Origin: Chitinophaga costaii | GTDB lineage: Bacteria; Bacteroidota; Bacteroidia; Chitinophagales; Chitinophagaceae | Length of the DNA: 64,000 bases | Assembly (NCBI RefSeq): GCF_900094705.1 | Contig: NZ_FMAR01000018.1 | Location: forward strand, 50,826 to 114,825 | Direction of reading: 5' to 3' | Part shown: positions 33,138 through 43,700 of the stretch, piece by piece | Numbering within the stretch: the stretch's first letter is position 1 | Layout: each line of letters opens with the position of its first letter | Notes under the pieces: model-generated | Told to the model about the DNA's origin: nothing | The model's database searches: none | The model's input: only the letters and a program-made list of their open reading frames with translations | Position numbers and translations under genes: made by a program

Positions 33138-35708
33138 ATGAACAAAGCACTGATACTGGCAATGGCTTGTATGGCCCTGAATGTGTCGTCCAGGGCGCAG
33201 CAAAGCGGCGACTCAATAGCGCTGTTACCAGGCGTTTCTAACGAACTGGCCAGCTACCGCAGCACGGTATTAAATGATATTCATTATTCCCTCGATTTTA
33301 ATATCCCCGCACAAAAGCGCGACGCCATCCATGCCACCGAAACAATTTCGTTCCGGCTTACGGACAGCCATGCACCCCTCTTTCTGGATTTTAAGCAGGC
33401 ACCGGAATTTGTGCAGGCACTTTCAGTAAACGGGCATGCGGTGGTAGTAGATCTCCGGGAGGAACATATTATCATTGCCCCCCGGCACTTGCGTGCAGGC
33501 ATTAATAAGATCGATATCCGCTTCACTGCCGGCGATGCATCCCTGAACCGTAACGAGGAATACCTGTACGCCCTCTTCGTGCCAGACCGCGCCCGCACGG
33601 TGTTTCCCTGCTTCGACCAGCCTGGCCTTAAAGCCCGCTTCCTGCTTACCCTGCGCGTACCCCACAACTGGAAGGTGCTGGCCAATGCAAGCCTGCGCGA
33701 CTCCGTGGCCAGTAGCGATCAAACCATTTATCACTTTGCTGGCTCAGACCTGCTGCCCACCTACCTGTTTTCTTTCACCGCCGGTAAATACCACTTTGCC
33801 TCTGGCCCGGTAGGTACGCGCAAGGCCGATTTCCTTTACCGGGAAACAGATTCCGTAAAAATAAAACTCAGCCTGGACTCTATCTTTAAGGCCCACGAAT
33901 ACGCTATCAATTTCCTGGAACAATGGACCGGCATTGTCTTCCCTTTCCAGAAAGTAGGTTTCGTAGCCGTACCCGACTTTCAGTTTGGCGGTATGGAACA
34001 CCCCGGCGAAGTGCAGTACAAAGCTGCCAGCCTGTTCTTAGACCAGGGTGCCACCAAAGACCAGTTCATTGCCCGTGCTAACCTCATCTCGCACGAAACT
34101 GCACATATGTGGTTTGGGGATATGGTCACCATGCAATGGTTCAACGATGTATGGATGAAAGAAGTATTTGCCAATTTTATGGCAGATAAGGTGACCGAAA
34201 AAGTTATGGGCACTGAAACCTTTCACCAAAAATTTCTGCTGGATCACTATCCCGCAGCATATGCCGTAGACCGTACCCCTGGCGCCAATCCTATTCGCCA
34301 GCCTTTGGCAAACCTCCAGGATGCAGGTTCGCTGTATGGCAATATCATCTATCACAAAGCGCCCATCGTTATGCGCCAACTAGAGCTGCTGATGGGGGCC
34401 GATAACTTTCAGCAAGGCCTGCGCGAATACCTGAAAACCTATGCCTACCGCAACGCGGCCTGGCCCGATCTTATAAAAATACTCAGCAAATATGCGCACC
34501 AAGATCTGGAGCAATGGAACGACGTGTGGGTAAACCAAACCGGTCGTCCTGTATTCACTTACCACCTGGAGCATAATGGCCCGCTGGTTACAAAACTGAG
34601 CATAGACCAGCAGCCCGAAACAGGTACTGCCCGCGTGTGGCCACAACATTTTAACATTACCTGCATGTATCCCGGCCATGATACGGTGATAGCCGTACAA
34701 ACCAACGGCGCACACACCGAACTGGCTTTTCCCCAAGGCATCGCCACACCCAGTTATGTACTCTTTAATTCGGATGGAATGGGGTACGGACTATTTCCGG
34801 CAGACAGTAGCCTGCAGGAGCATCTCTTTGCCCTGCCCAATGAACTGCAACGCGCCGCTATTTACATCAACGATTACGAGAATATGCTGGCTGGCCGCTA
34901 TTACAAGCCAGCGGACCTGCTGCAATTATTTACCAGCGGCCTGCCCGCCGAGCAAAATGAAATGAACCTGCGTTTGCTGGCAGGATATATTACCAGCACC
35001 TATTGGGAGTTTATCCCTGCGGTACAACGGGACTCTTACACGGGTAGGTTAGAAACAGCGCTGTGGGCGGCCATGGAGCAGCAAACGTTGCCCAACAATA
35101 AAAAGATATTATTCAAAGCCTACCAGGATGTTTACGCCAGTGCAGGCGCTCAGGCCCGCATATACGAGATCTGGCAAAACAAAAATCCGCCCCGTCAGGT
35201 AACACTCAACGAAGAAGATTACACTAACTTGGCGCTGTCTATCGCCCTTAAAACAGCTACTGCTACCCAGGTGATTGACCAACAACTAGCCCGCATCAGC
35301 GACCCGGATCGCCGCCAGCGCCTCCTGTTTCTGCAACCGGCCCTTTCACCAGATAGTACCGTACGCGATCATTTCTTTGCCTCCCTGGCAGATAAGCAAA
35401 ACCGGCGCAAAGAAGCCTGGGTGATTGCTGCCCTCTATTACCTGCACCATCCCCTGCGCCAGCAGGTATCCGTAAAATACCTGCCCCAAAGCCTGGCGCT
35501 GCTGGAAGAATTGCAGCGCACCGGCGACATATTTTTCCCGCAATCGTGGCTGGCCGCCACTTTTGGCACCTACCAAAGTGCGGCTGCCTGGCAGGTGGTA
35601 ACTACCTTCCTGAAGGAACACCCCAACTATAACCCCCGGCTAAAGAACCAGGTGCTGCAAACCACCGACAACCTGCGCCGGACACAGACCTTACTGCAGC
35701 AGCCATGA
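33138..35708 (+). CDS. M1 family metallopeptidase (aminopeptidase N type), secreted
   Basis: An 856-aa zinc aminopeptidase. The start at 33138 (MNKALILAMACMALNVSSRAQQ) gives a signal peptide; an upstream GTG frame is not needed. The exopeptidase motif GGMEHPGEV replaces the classical GAMEN. The zinc site is H319-E320-T-A-H323 with third ligand E342 (WMKEVFANF), exactly the HExxH-x18-E spacing. The C-terminal half is the helical ERAP1-like domain. It trims N-terminal residues from peptides in the periplasm or outside the cell. Confidence 0.95.
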   Translation: MNKALILAMACMALNVSSRAQQSGDSIALLPGVSNELASYRSTVLNDIHYSLDFNIPAQKRDAIHATETISFRLTDSHAPLFLDFKQAPEFVQALSVNGHAVVVDLREEHIIIAPRHLRAGINKIDIRFTAGDASLNRNEEYLYALFVPDRARTVFPCFDQPGLKARFLLTLRVPHNWKVLANASLRDSVASSDQTIYHFAGSDLLPTYLFSFTAGKYHFASGPVGTRKADFLYRETDSVKIKLSLDSIFKAHEYAINFLEQWTGIVFPFQKVGFVAVPDFQFGGMEHPGEVQYKAASLFLDQGATKDQFIARANLISHETAHMWFGDMVTMQWFNDVWMKEVFANFMADKVTEKVMGTETFHQKFLLDHYPAAYAVDRTPGANPIRQPLANLQDAGSLYGNIIYHKAPIVMRQLELLMGADNFQQGLREYLKTYAYRNAAWPDLIKILSKYAHQDLEQWNDVWVNQTGRPVFTYHLEHNGPLVTKLSIDQQPETGTARVWPQHFNITCMYPGHDTVIAVQTNGAHTELAFPQGIATPSYVLFNSDGMGYGLFPADSSLQEHLFALPNELQRAAIYINDYENMLAGRYYKPADLLQLFTSGLPAEQNEMNLRLLAGYITSTYWEFIPAVQRDSYTGRLETALWAAMEQQTLPNNKKILFKAYQDVYASAGAQARIYEIWQNKNPPRQVTLNEEDYTNLALSIALKTATATQVIDQQLARISDPDRRQRLLFLQPALSPDSTVRDHFFASLADKQNRRKEAWVIAALYYLHHPLRQQVSVKYLPQSLALLEELQRTGDIFFPQSWLAATFGTYQSAAAWQVVTTFLKEHPNYNPRLKNQVLQTTDNLRRTQTLLQQP

Positions 35709-35804
35709 CAGGGAAGAGGTACACAATATAGGCGAGGCCATAATAAAAAATATATTATAAATTAAAATAATTTAATATCTTCGTGGTGCTAATCCCTACT
35801 ACCT

Positions 35805-37178
35805 ATGACACTCAGATATTTGCTCCTGTTATGCATTTGCTTACTGGCGGGCGTTACCTGTAAAGTGGAAGATAGCAAGTCAAAGCCATCCAAACCGGCT
35901 GCCCATAAGGTGTTAGCTACATTGGTCCAGGCCCCTTCTCTTTCGTTTAGTCAGCCCCGTTACGGTGGTGGCGATCTTGCGTATATGGCGGATCACGACG
36001 ATACGGTGGCGATTTTTTTACACGGTACTCCCTTCACTACCTATACTTTTCACCTAAGTAGCTCCGCTGGCCTTAAAAGCGGTGTAGATGCCACATTTGG
36101 CGGTACTTTCACCACCGATGCGGCAGGTGCTTATGCCTGGAAACAGCTATCCCTGCTACTGCTGGCTTACAGGGATGGTTTGCTTACGCTCCGCATTGCC
36201 AGCAGTATCCATCCAGCTGATACGCTGAGCGCCACTTCCCTGAAAGAGCAGTTCCTGGTTAAAAACTACCGCGACTTCCTGGCTATAGGTCAGGAACAGC
36301 AGGAAATGGATAGCAATGCTACTTTTGTGCAGGAAAACGACTTTGCTTTCCCCGATACCATTTTTCGCGATTCCCCCATTCCAGTAAAATTTTCTGGAAC
36401 TTATAATGGCCAGGGTCATCTGATCTCCAACCTCACCATCGCCCCGGAATATACCGCCAAAGCCTCTACCGACGTAGCGTTGTTTGATACCCTGGGTGAA
36501 GGAGCGGTGTTGAAAAATGTGTGTCTGGTGCTTTCCAGCCAGGGCATCCAAAATCCCAATCCCAGTTCTTATACGGCGGGCCTGGTTACCATGCATTACG
36601 GCACTATCATGAATTGCAGTGTGAAGGGAAATATTGTGTTTACAGATCCTAACACGGGCATAGCCGGTGGTTTGGTAGCAGAAGCCAAGCATGCGCATAT
36701 TGTAGGTTCTTCTTTCACCGGCAGGCTGGAAGGCAATAAGATCGCAGGGATAGTTGGAGATATGTTGTATACCGATGTAAATATGTGTTACGCCAATTTT
36801 GCGGCGAAAAGCGATGGCATGATCGCAGGCATTTTAAACTTCACTTACCTCGCCGATGCTACCATACCCACTTCTATCAGCAATTGTTATGTGCATTTCA
36901 CTACCATAGAAGGTGCCGGTGCTGCCAATGCAGGTGCCATTGCCACCGATGAAATTCAAAACCGCATTATGCTGTCGGTGAGCAACTGTTACAGCAATGG
37001 CCCGGTAAAGCGGGATGATAGTACCATTCACTACCAACAGCTGAGTGAACTTAATGCAGTTATTGCGGCAGTGCAAGCAGGCCACCCCCCGCACTACATG
37101 ACCGCCACGCCACCGCACAACAAGCCCTTCAAAGCAGCCCGTAACGCTACCCAGCCACCCCTGTTATGGTGGCAGTAA
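35805..37178 (+). CDS. Exported protein with GLUG-like repeats
   Basis: A 457-aa protein with an N-terminal signal, probably a lipoprotein (MTLRYLLLLCICLLAGVTC, Cys 19). The first third (LSFSQPRYGGGDLAYMADHD, TVAIFLHGTPFTTYTFHLSS) looks like an Ig-type beta domain. The second part contains FSGTYNGQGHLISNLTI, TAGLVTMHYGTIMNCSVKGN and TGIAGGLVAEAKHAHIVGSSF, the GLUG-type repeats that form a beta-helix in bacterial surface proteins. An AT-rich promoter region with a TATCTTCG box precedes it. No function is known. Confidence 0.75.
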   Translation: MTLRYLLLLCICLLAGVTCKVEDSKSKPSKPAAHKVLATLVQAPSLSFSQPRYGGGDLAYMADHDDTVAIFLHGTPFTTYTFHLSSSAGLKSGVDATFGGTFTTDAAGAYAWKQLSLLLLAYRDGLLTLRIASSIHPADTLSATSLKEQFLVKNYRDFLAIGQEQQEMDSNATFVQENDFAFPDTIFRDSPIPVKFSGTYNGQGHLISNLTIAPEYTAKASTDVALFDTLGEGAVLKNVCLVLSSQGIQNPNPSSYTAGLVTMHYGTIMNCSVKGNIVFTDPNTGIAGGLVAEAKHAHIVGSSFTGRLEGNKIAGIVGDMLYTDVNMCYANFAAKSDGMIAGILNFTYLADATIPTSISNCYVHFTTIEGAGAANAGAIATDEIQNRIMLSVSNCYSNGPVKRDDSTIHYQQLSELNAVIAAVQAGHPPHYMTATPPHNKPFKAARNATQPPLLWWQ

Positions 37179-37372
37179 AAACAGAGATATAACATTTACT
37201 TACATGCAGGCGCGCGATGGCGGGCCTTTTTTTATAATCTGTACTTCTATAAAATGATACGGTCTGTAATAGCAGTCTATTTTTAATTGCTTATCCGGCA
37301 CATTTATCCCATTTTTGAGGTTTATCCGGAAAGCAGGTCTATGCTGTCATTCCTTCAAAAAAATAAACCGTC

Positions 37373-38149
37373 ATGAGAATAGCTACCTACAATGTAAACG
37401 GCGTAAATGGCCGGCTGCCGGTCCTTTTGCGCTGGTTAGCGGAAACCAGTCCTGATGTGGTATGCCTACAGGAACTAAAAGCCCCACAAGAAAAATTCCC
37501 GGAAGCAGCCATTAATGCCGCTGGTTACAAAGCCATCTGGCATGGGCAAAAAAGCTGGAACGGCGTAGCCATTCTTTCCCGTGAAGCACCCATTAAAGAA
37601 CTGCGCCGTGTATTACCCGGCGATGAGGAAGACGCCCACAGTCGCTATATAGAGGCCCAGGTAGCGGGTATCGTGATTGGCTGTTTGTATTTGCCCAACG
37701 GTAACCCGGCACCAGGCCCCAAGTTCGATTACAAATTGGCTTGGTTTAAACGCCTGCAGACACATGCGCAAACTTTACTGGACCTCGGTACACCGGTGAT
37801 ACTTACCGGCGATTATAATGTGATGCCCACCGAGCTGGATGTGTACAAACCCGAGCGCTGGGTGGAGGATGCCCTGTTTCGCCCGGAAACCCGCGCAGCA
37901 TTTAAAGCATTGGTGGAACAAGGGTGGACAGACGCTATCCGTACACTATATCCCGATGAAAAGATCTATACTTTCTGGGACTATTTCCGGGATGCCTATG
38001 GCCGCAATGCGGGCCTGCGCATAGATCACTTTCTGCTAAGCCCGCCAGTAGTACCCCGCCTCTTAAAAGCAGGCGTAGATAAAAACGTCCGGGGCTGGGA
38101 AAAAACAAGCGATCATGCGCCCGTGTGGATAGAAATAAAAAATAAATAG
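37373..38149 (+). CDS. xth: Exodeoxyribonuclease III
   Basis: A 258-aa AP endonuclease / 3'-5' exonuclease of the ExoIII-EEP superfamily, active in base excision repair. Seen: MRIATYNVNGVNGRL with the early Asn, metal-binding E34 in VVCLQELKAP, the TGDYNVMPTELDV motif, and the terminal SDHAPVWIEI with the catalytic Asp-His pair. The length is normal. Single gene. Confidence 0.95.
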   Translation: MRIATYNVNGVNGRLPVLLRWLAETSPDVVCLQELKAPQEKFPEAAINAAGYKAIWHGQKSWNGVAILSREAPIKELRRVLPGDEEDAHSRYIEAQVAGIVIGCLYLPNGNPAPGPKFDYKLAWFKRLQTHAQTLLDLGTPVILTGDYNVMPTELDVYKPERWVEDALFRPETRAAFKALVEQGWTDAIRTLYPDEKIYTFWDYFRDAYGRNAGLRIDHFLLSPPVVPRLLKAGVDKNVRGWEKTSDHAPVWIEIKNK

Positions 38150-38454
38150 TACGCCGCCCACACACTTGGGGAGTGACTTGTACAACTGGCAAATATTTCC
38201 ACATACATAGAAATATTCCTATGATACTATGTGCTTATGGAATGTTAAAATTATAAACCGGATGTCTGCGCTTATAATTCATATACGGATTGCTTTTGCT
38301 ACACAGCGACACGTGGGTGTACCTGTGTTTGGTGAGAAAAAAAGAAACGTTTCCGGGAAATACGTATGTGTTTTGGCTGTCGCTCAATCTCCCGGTTTCA
38401 TGTGGCCCCATTGTTGATTAATGGTATTAAAATCAACACCAAAAAATTAATACT
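38150..38454. other. 305-bp region upstream of the DUF892 gene
   Basis: No gene. The right end carries an inverted repeat, TGTTGATT (38412-38419) and AATCAACA (38431-38438), 11-bp spacer, ending 16 bp before the ATG. It may be an operator or a hairpin at the ribosome-binding site. Nothing else is recognised. Confidence 0.5.
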
Positions 38455-39012
38455 ATGACTACTAAAACAACTACCCGGACTAAATCCACTTCCAAAACCG
38501 GCAAGACTGGTAAAATGGAAAACTCAGAATTCCATCAGTTTTTTATAGATGAACTAAAAGATATTTACTGGGCAGAAAAACACCTGGCCACCGCCTTGCC
38601 TAAATTAGAAAAAGCTGCCACCAGTGAAGAGCTGAAAGCGGCCTTCCGCAAACACACGGAAGAAACCAAAGGACATGTAACCAATCTGGAAAAAGTATTT
38701 GAAATGCTTGGTGAAAAAGCAGCCGCCAAAAAATGCGATGCCATGGCCGGTTTACTGGAAGAAGCTAACAGCATTATTGAAGATACCGAAGAAGGCACCA
38801 TGGTACGGGACGCAGGACTGATCCTGGCTGCACAGAAAGTAGAACACTATGAAATAGGTACCTATGGCACCCTGCGCACTTTTGCTGAATGTATGGGTCA
38901 TAGCGATGTACAGCAAATGCTGCAGCAAACGCTGGACAACGAAAAAGCAACCGATGAAGCACTAACAGCAGTGGCCAAATCGTCTATTAACGACGAAGCC
39001 GTAGAAGAATAA
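38455..39012 (+). CDS. Ferritin-like DUF892 (YciE/YciF) protein
   Basis: A 185-aa four-helix-bundle protein. A Lys/Thr-rich N-terminal tail (TTKTTTRTKSTSKTGKTGK) precedes the DUF892 domain: FHQFFIDELKDIYWAEKHLATAL, LKAAFRKHTEETKGHVTNLEKV, QKVEHYEIGTYGTLRTFAE. The carboxylate and His residues suggest a di-iron site as in other ferritin-like proteins. YciF-type proteins are induced by osmotic, stationary-phase and oxidative stress. The basic tail might bind nucleic acid (inference). A strong terminator follows at 39034-39069. Confidence 0.93.
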   Translation: MTTKTTTRTKSTSKTGKTGKMENSEFHQFFIDELKDIYWAEKHLATALPKLEKAATSEELKAAFRKHTEETKGHVTNLEKVFEMLGEKAAAKKCDAMAGLLEEANSIIEDTEEGTMVRDAGLILAAQKVEHYEIGTYGTLRTFAECMGHSDVQQMLQQTLDNEKATDEALTAVAKSSINDEAVEE

Positions 39013-39033
39013 CCTGATGTCAATATTTTAAAG

Positions 39034-39069
39034 AAAAGCGCAATGGAATTAAATTCCTTGCGCTTTTTT
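39034..39069 (+). terminator. Intrinsic terminator of the DUF892 gene
   Basis: Stem AAAAGCGCAA-T-GGAATT pairs with AATTCC-T-TTGCGCTTTT across a one-base asymmetry and is followed by a T tract. It lies 22 bp after the stop codon. Confidence 0.85.
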
Positions 39070-39250
39070 ACTTTACGCCCATTATAATCTAGTGGAACGT
39101 TTATACTTATAGCTATTGAGTATATAACCAGTTCAGCATGAAACCTACATTGGCTCGATTACAAATTAATATTAATAAAAAACACTAACCAGGAGTGGTC
39201 GGTGTATTGCTTAACCTACAATTGTTATGATAAGCGATAACAATAATTTT

Positions 39251-40687
39251 TTACTTCCAACCTCCTCCAAGAGATTGATATAATATGACTTCTGCACTTA
39301 AACGTTGACGTTGTAAACTGGCAAGGTTCAGGTCTGCCTGGAGTTTATTGATTTGTGCGGTGAGTACATCCAGATAGGTGGCATCCCCATTATTATAAAG
39401 CAATCCGGAGTTTTTCACTGCCTGCTCAAGAAAAGCTACCTGTTTGGAAATATGTAATTCCTGATTTTTTAGCTTATCTATCTGTGACAATGCATTGGAG
39501 ACTTCAATTAAAGCGGATAAAACAGATTGCTTAAACTGTAACTCAGCTTGCTCTCTGGCTATTTTGGACTGTTGGTATTGCGTTTGCAGCCGTTTGTTCT
39601 GTAAAATAGGCTGTACGAGGGAGCCACTAGCAAGTCCAAACAAGGAACCCGGTATTTTAAACCAGTTACTGGCTTCAAAGGCATTTACGCCACCTTGGCC
39701 TGAAATACTTAAAGTAGGGTATAGGCTGGCCCTCGCCACATTTACCATAGCATGTGCCTGCATCAACGTCATTTCCGACTCACGGATATCAGGACGTTGA
39801 CTTACCATGTTTACGGGAATTCCTACTGGCAGTTGAGCATGCAACTGCATGGATGAAAGTGTTGCCGTCCGTTCTATTTTTTGTGGATTTTGACCAGTGA
39901 GAAAAGATAATGCGTTTTCCTGTGCCAATAATTGTTGTTCTAGTAAAGGCAAGGAGGCTATCGCTTGTTCTTTCGCTGCTTCCAGTTGGTCTACAGCCAG
40001 TGTTGTTACGTTGCCGGCATCGCGTAAAAATGTGGTAACCCTGATTGAACTGTCGAAAAGGGAAATGCTTTTTTTCGTTATGTCCAGTTGCGCATCCAGC
40101 ATCAATAGGTTATAATACCCCTGCGTTACATCAGATACCAATTTTGTTTTTACAGCTTTAACCGCTTCTTTGGATTGCAGATAGCTCGCCAGCGCGGCAT
40201 CTTTCCGGCTCTTAATTTTGCCCCATATATCAGCTTCCCAGGATATGGAGAAATTGCTGTTATAATCTTCAATATAACTCTGCCCTAAAAATGTGGTGGT
40301 TGTCAAACCATTTAGGCTGTTATCTGAAGAGCGGGTAATGGAAGCCTGTCCTGCCGTAAGGCTCACGGTTGGTACATTCCCCCATTTAGCTTGTTTGAAA
40401 GCCTGCTGGGCATATGCTATTTGCTTTAACGCAATCTGCAGGTTATAATTTCTTGTTACACTGCTATCTATAAGCTTCAGTAATATAGTGTCTGTAAAAA
40501 AATCATGATAAGGAATCGTAGCTATACCGGAGTCGGATAAGTTGCTATCTACACTAGCACTATCTGTCCGGTATGTGTCCGGCAGATCCAATGCCGGTGT
40601 TTTATACTTGCTTGTTACGCAAGCGCTGGTACAACAGGTAAGCATAATAGCCCACAGCAACGAACCAGTTTTCTTATATTTATACAT
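39251..40687 (-). CDS. RND efflux outer-membrane factor (OprM/NodT type lipoprotein)
   Basis: A TolC-like channel component of about 478 aa. A lipoprotein signal (LLWAIMLTCCTSACVTS, acceptor Cys in TSAC) is seen. Repeated helical hairpins follow, with the family motifs YNLQIALKQIAYAQQAFKQA, FSISWEADIWGKIKSRKDAA, VSQRPDIRESEMTLMQAHAMVNVARASLYPTLSISG and AVKNSGLLYNNGDATYLDVL. The ATG at 40687 is chosen over a TTG at 40696. It is the third gene of the efflux operon, 27 bp after the RND pump. Confidence 0.95.
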   Translation of the reverse strand: MYKYKKTGSLLWAIMLTCCTSACVTSKYKTPALDLPDTYRTDSASVDSNLSDSGIATIPYHDFFTDTILLKLIDSSVTRNYNLQIALKQIAYAQQAFKQAKWGNVPTVSLTAGQASITRSSDNSLNGLTTTTFLGQSYIEDYNSNFSISWEADIWGKIKSRKDAALASYLQSKEAVKAVKTKLVSDVTQGYYNLLMLDAQLDITKKSISLFDSSIRVTTFLRDAGNVTTLAVDQLEAAKEQAIASLPLLEQQLLAQENALSFLTGQNPQKIERTATLSSMQLHAQLPVGIPVNMVSQRPDIRESEMTLMQAHAMVNVARASLYPTLSISGQGGVNAFEASNWFKIPGSLFGLASGSLVQPILQNKRLQTQYQQSKIAREQAELQFKQSVLSALIEVSNALSQIDKLKNQELHISKQVAFLEQAVKNSGLLYNNGDATYLDVLTAQINKLQADLNLASLQRQRLSAEVILYQSLGGGWK

Positions 40688-40713
40688 ATCTGCCAATGTT
40701 TAAAATTAAATGA

Positions 40714-43700
40714 CTATACATGCTCTTGCATATCTTCCTCTAACTGCGTAGGTATGCCACTTATTGATTCCTGGATGTATTGGAATACGATGAACAAAAC
40801 AGGTATAATAAAGATGCCCAGTACAACACCGCTCAACATGCCAAATACCGCTGCCCAACCGATGGAATGGTTGCCAAGTGCCGATGGCCCAACGGCACGT
40901 AATAACGGTAACAAACCTGCAATAAAGGCCAGTGAAGTCATGATAATAGGCCTTAACCTGGCTTTTGAAGCATCGATAGCCGAAGCTGCCAATCCTTTAC
41001 CGGCCTGTCTGCGCTGCACCGCATATTCTACAATAAGAATAGCATTCTTGGAAAGCAAGCCTATCAGCATGATCAATGCTACCTGTACATAAATGTTGTT
41101 GTCCACACCACCGAGTTTAATGCCCAGAAATACACCCATCAAACCTGTTGGGATAGACAGCATGACTGCAAATGGTAAGATATAACTTTCGTATTGGGCT
41201 GAAAGTAACAGGTAAACGAAAATCAAACATAGGATAAATATAAAGGCTGTTTTACCACCCACCGATTGTTCTTCTCTCGTTAATCCTTTCCAATCTGTTG
41301 TATAACCGGTAGGCAGGTTAGCCGCTTTCACCCTGTTCACAGCCTCAATGGCCTGCCCCGTGCTAAAACCAGGTTTAGGTATCACCGTTACGCTGATAGA
41401 ATTGAAGAGGTTAAAGTGATCAATGGTTTCTGTACCGTATACCTTTTTCATATGAATAAGGGTATTGATAGGTACCATCTGGCCTGATTTATTGGATACA
41501 GCTATTCCATCAAGTGAAGCAAGATCGGCGCGGTCTTCCGCTGCTGATTGCAGCATAACCCTGTAATACTTACCGAAGCGGTTAAAGTCAGACGCCTGCA
41601 TGCTGCCATAATAGCCCTGCATTACAGTGATCAGATCCTTCACATTCACGCCAAGCTGTTTTACTTTCATTTCATCTATTTCCATTTCATACTGAGGATA
41701 CCCGGTATTGAAAGTGGTAAATGCAAGTGCTACTTCAGGCTGTTTCATCAGCTCCCCCAGGAAACTTTGTGTTACCTGGTTAAATTTGTCAAGACTACCT
41801 GCAGTTCTGTCCTGCATTACCATGTCGATACCAGTGGTGGTGCCAAACCCTTGTACCGTTGGTAATGACAGCACATAGAATGATGCTTCTTTTATATTTC
41901 CCAACGCGCCTTGCAACATGCCTACAATCTGATTAATATCCTTTGTTTCACCGCGATCGTTCAGGTCTTTCATCTGAATCATTAATACGCCGGCAGAAGA
42001 AGTGGTACTGGCGGTGAGCAAATTCAAACCGGAAATTGAGATCACATTTTTTACAAACGGGTATTTAGATAGTGCTGCGCGACCTTCCTCCATCGCTTCG
42101 GTGGTACGTTTCAGCGAAGCACCCGGTTGAAGCGTTACGGTAGCAATAAGAAATCCCTGGTCTTCATCCGGAATAAATCCAGTGGGTGTTGTTTTAGCCA
42201 TATAGATAAGGGTGGCGCATACCAACGCCAGTCCCGTAAATGCAATCCATTTTTTGGAAATCAGGAACAAGACGGATAAGCCATACCTGTTCGTAAGTTT
42301 ATTAAACCCTGCATTAAACCCCGCAAAGAAACGTTTGCCAAACCCGGTTTTTTGTGGATGATCACCATCATCATGACTATGGGTGTCTTTTAGAAACAAC
42401 GCACACAAGGCGGGGCTTAGCGTAAGTGCGTTTACCGCAGAAATAAGAATGGCTATTGCCAATGTTAATGCAAACTGCCGGTAAAATACGCCTGTGGGGC
42501 CGTCCATAAAACCTACCGGTAAAAACACCGCAGACATTACCAGTGTAATGGATATAATAGCCCCGGTAATCTCGCTCATAGCAGAGATGGTGGCAGCCCG
42601 TGCTGGAAGCTTACGCTTTTCCATTTTGGCATGTACGGCTTCTACTACTACAATAGCATCATCCACCACAATGCCGATAGCCAGTACCAGCGCAAATAAG
42701 GTTAGGATGTTAATAGAAAACCCAAACACCTGCATGAAGAAGAATGTACCAACAATAGACACCGGTACGGCAATAGCTGGAATAAGGGTGGAACGAAAAT
42801 CCTGCAGGAAAATAAATACTACAATAAATACCAGTATAAACGCTTCTATCAGTGTATGAACAACCTGATCTATTGATTCATCCAAAGATTTCTTAGAGCT
42901 GTAGGGAATTTCATAGGCTATCCCGGGAGGAAAAGATTTTGATAATTCCTTCATCTTTGACTGCAACTCAATTTCTATCGCATTGGCATTAGATCCGGCG
43001 GTCTGATATATGCCCATCATCACCGATTTGTCCTTATTAAATGAAGCGCCTACCGTATAGTTAAATGCGCCAAATTCTACCCGTGCTACATCTTTCAGTT
43101 TTAAAACCGTTCCATCTGTGCCCGCTCTAATGATAATGTTTTCATAACTCTCCGGATTATTTAGCTTACCCTTATACTTAATGGCATACTCCATCGCCTC
43201 ATCAGAACTCTGACCAAATCTGCCCGGTGCTGCTTCCAGATTCTGATCCTGTATAGCAGCAGCCACTTCCTGCGGTGTAATACCATAAGAGGCCATTATC
43301 TGAGGTTTTAGCCAGATACGCATGGAATAGTCTTTGTTGCCAAATACGGTAGCCTGCCCAACTCCATGGATACGCTTCAACTCCGGAACGATGTTTATTT
43401 TGGCATAGTTCTGCAAGAAAGTCTCATCGTAAGTAGTGTCAGTTGCTTTGATACCTAAGAACATGATGGTACTGTTCTGCTGTTTTACAGTAGTAATACC
43501 ATACTGCACTACCTCAGCCGGTAGCTGGCTGGTGGCCTGTGACACCCGGTTTTGTACATTCACAGCCGCCTGATCAGGGTTTACCCCCAGTTTAAAATAT
43601 ACACTAATAGTCAAAGTGCCGTCATTACTCGACGTTGAGGTCATGTACGTCATGTCTTCCACACCGTTAATGGCGTCCTCTAATGGAGGGGCCACTGAGC

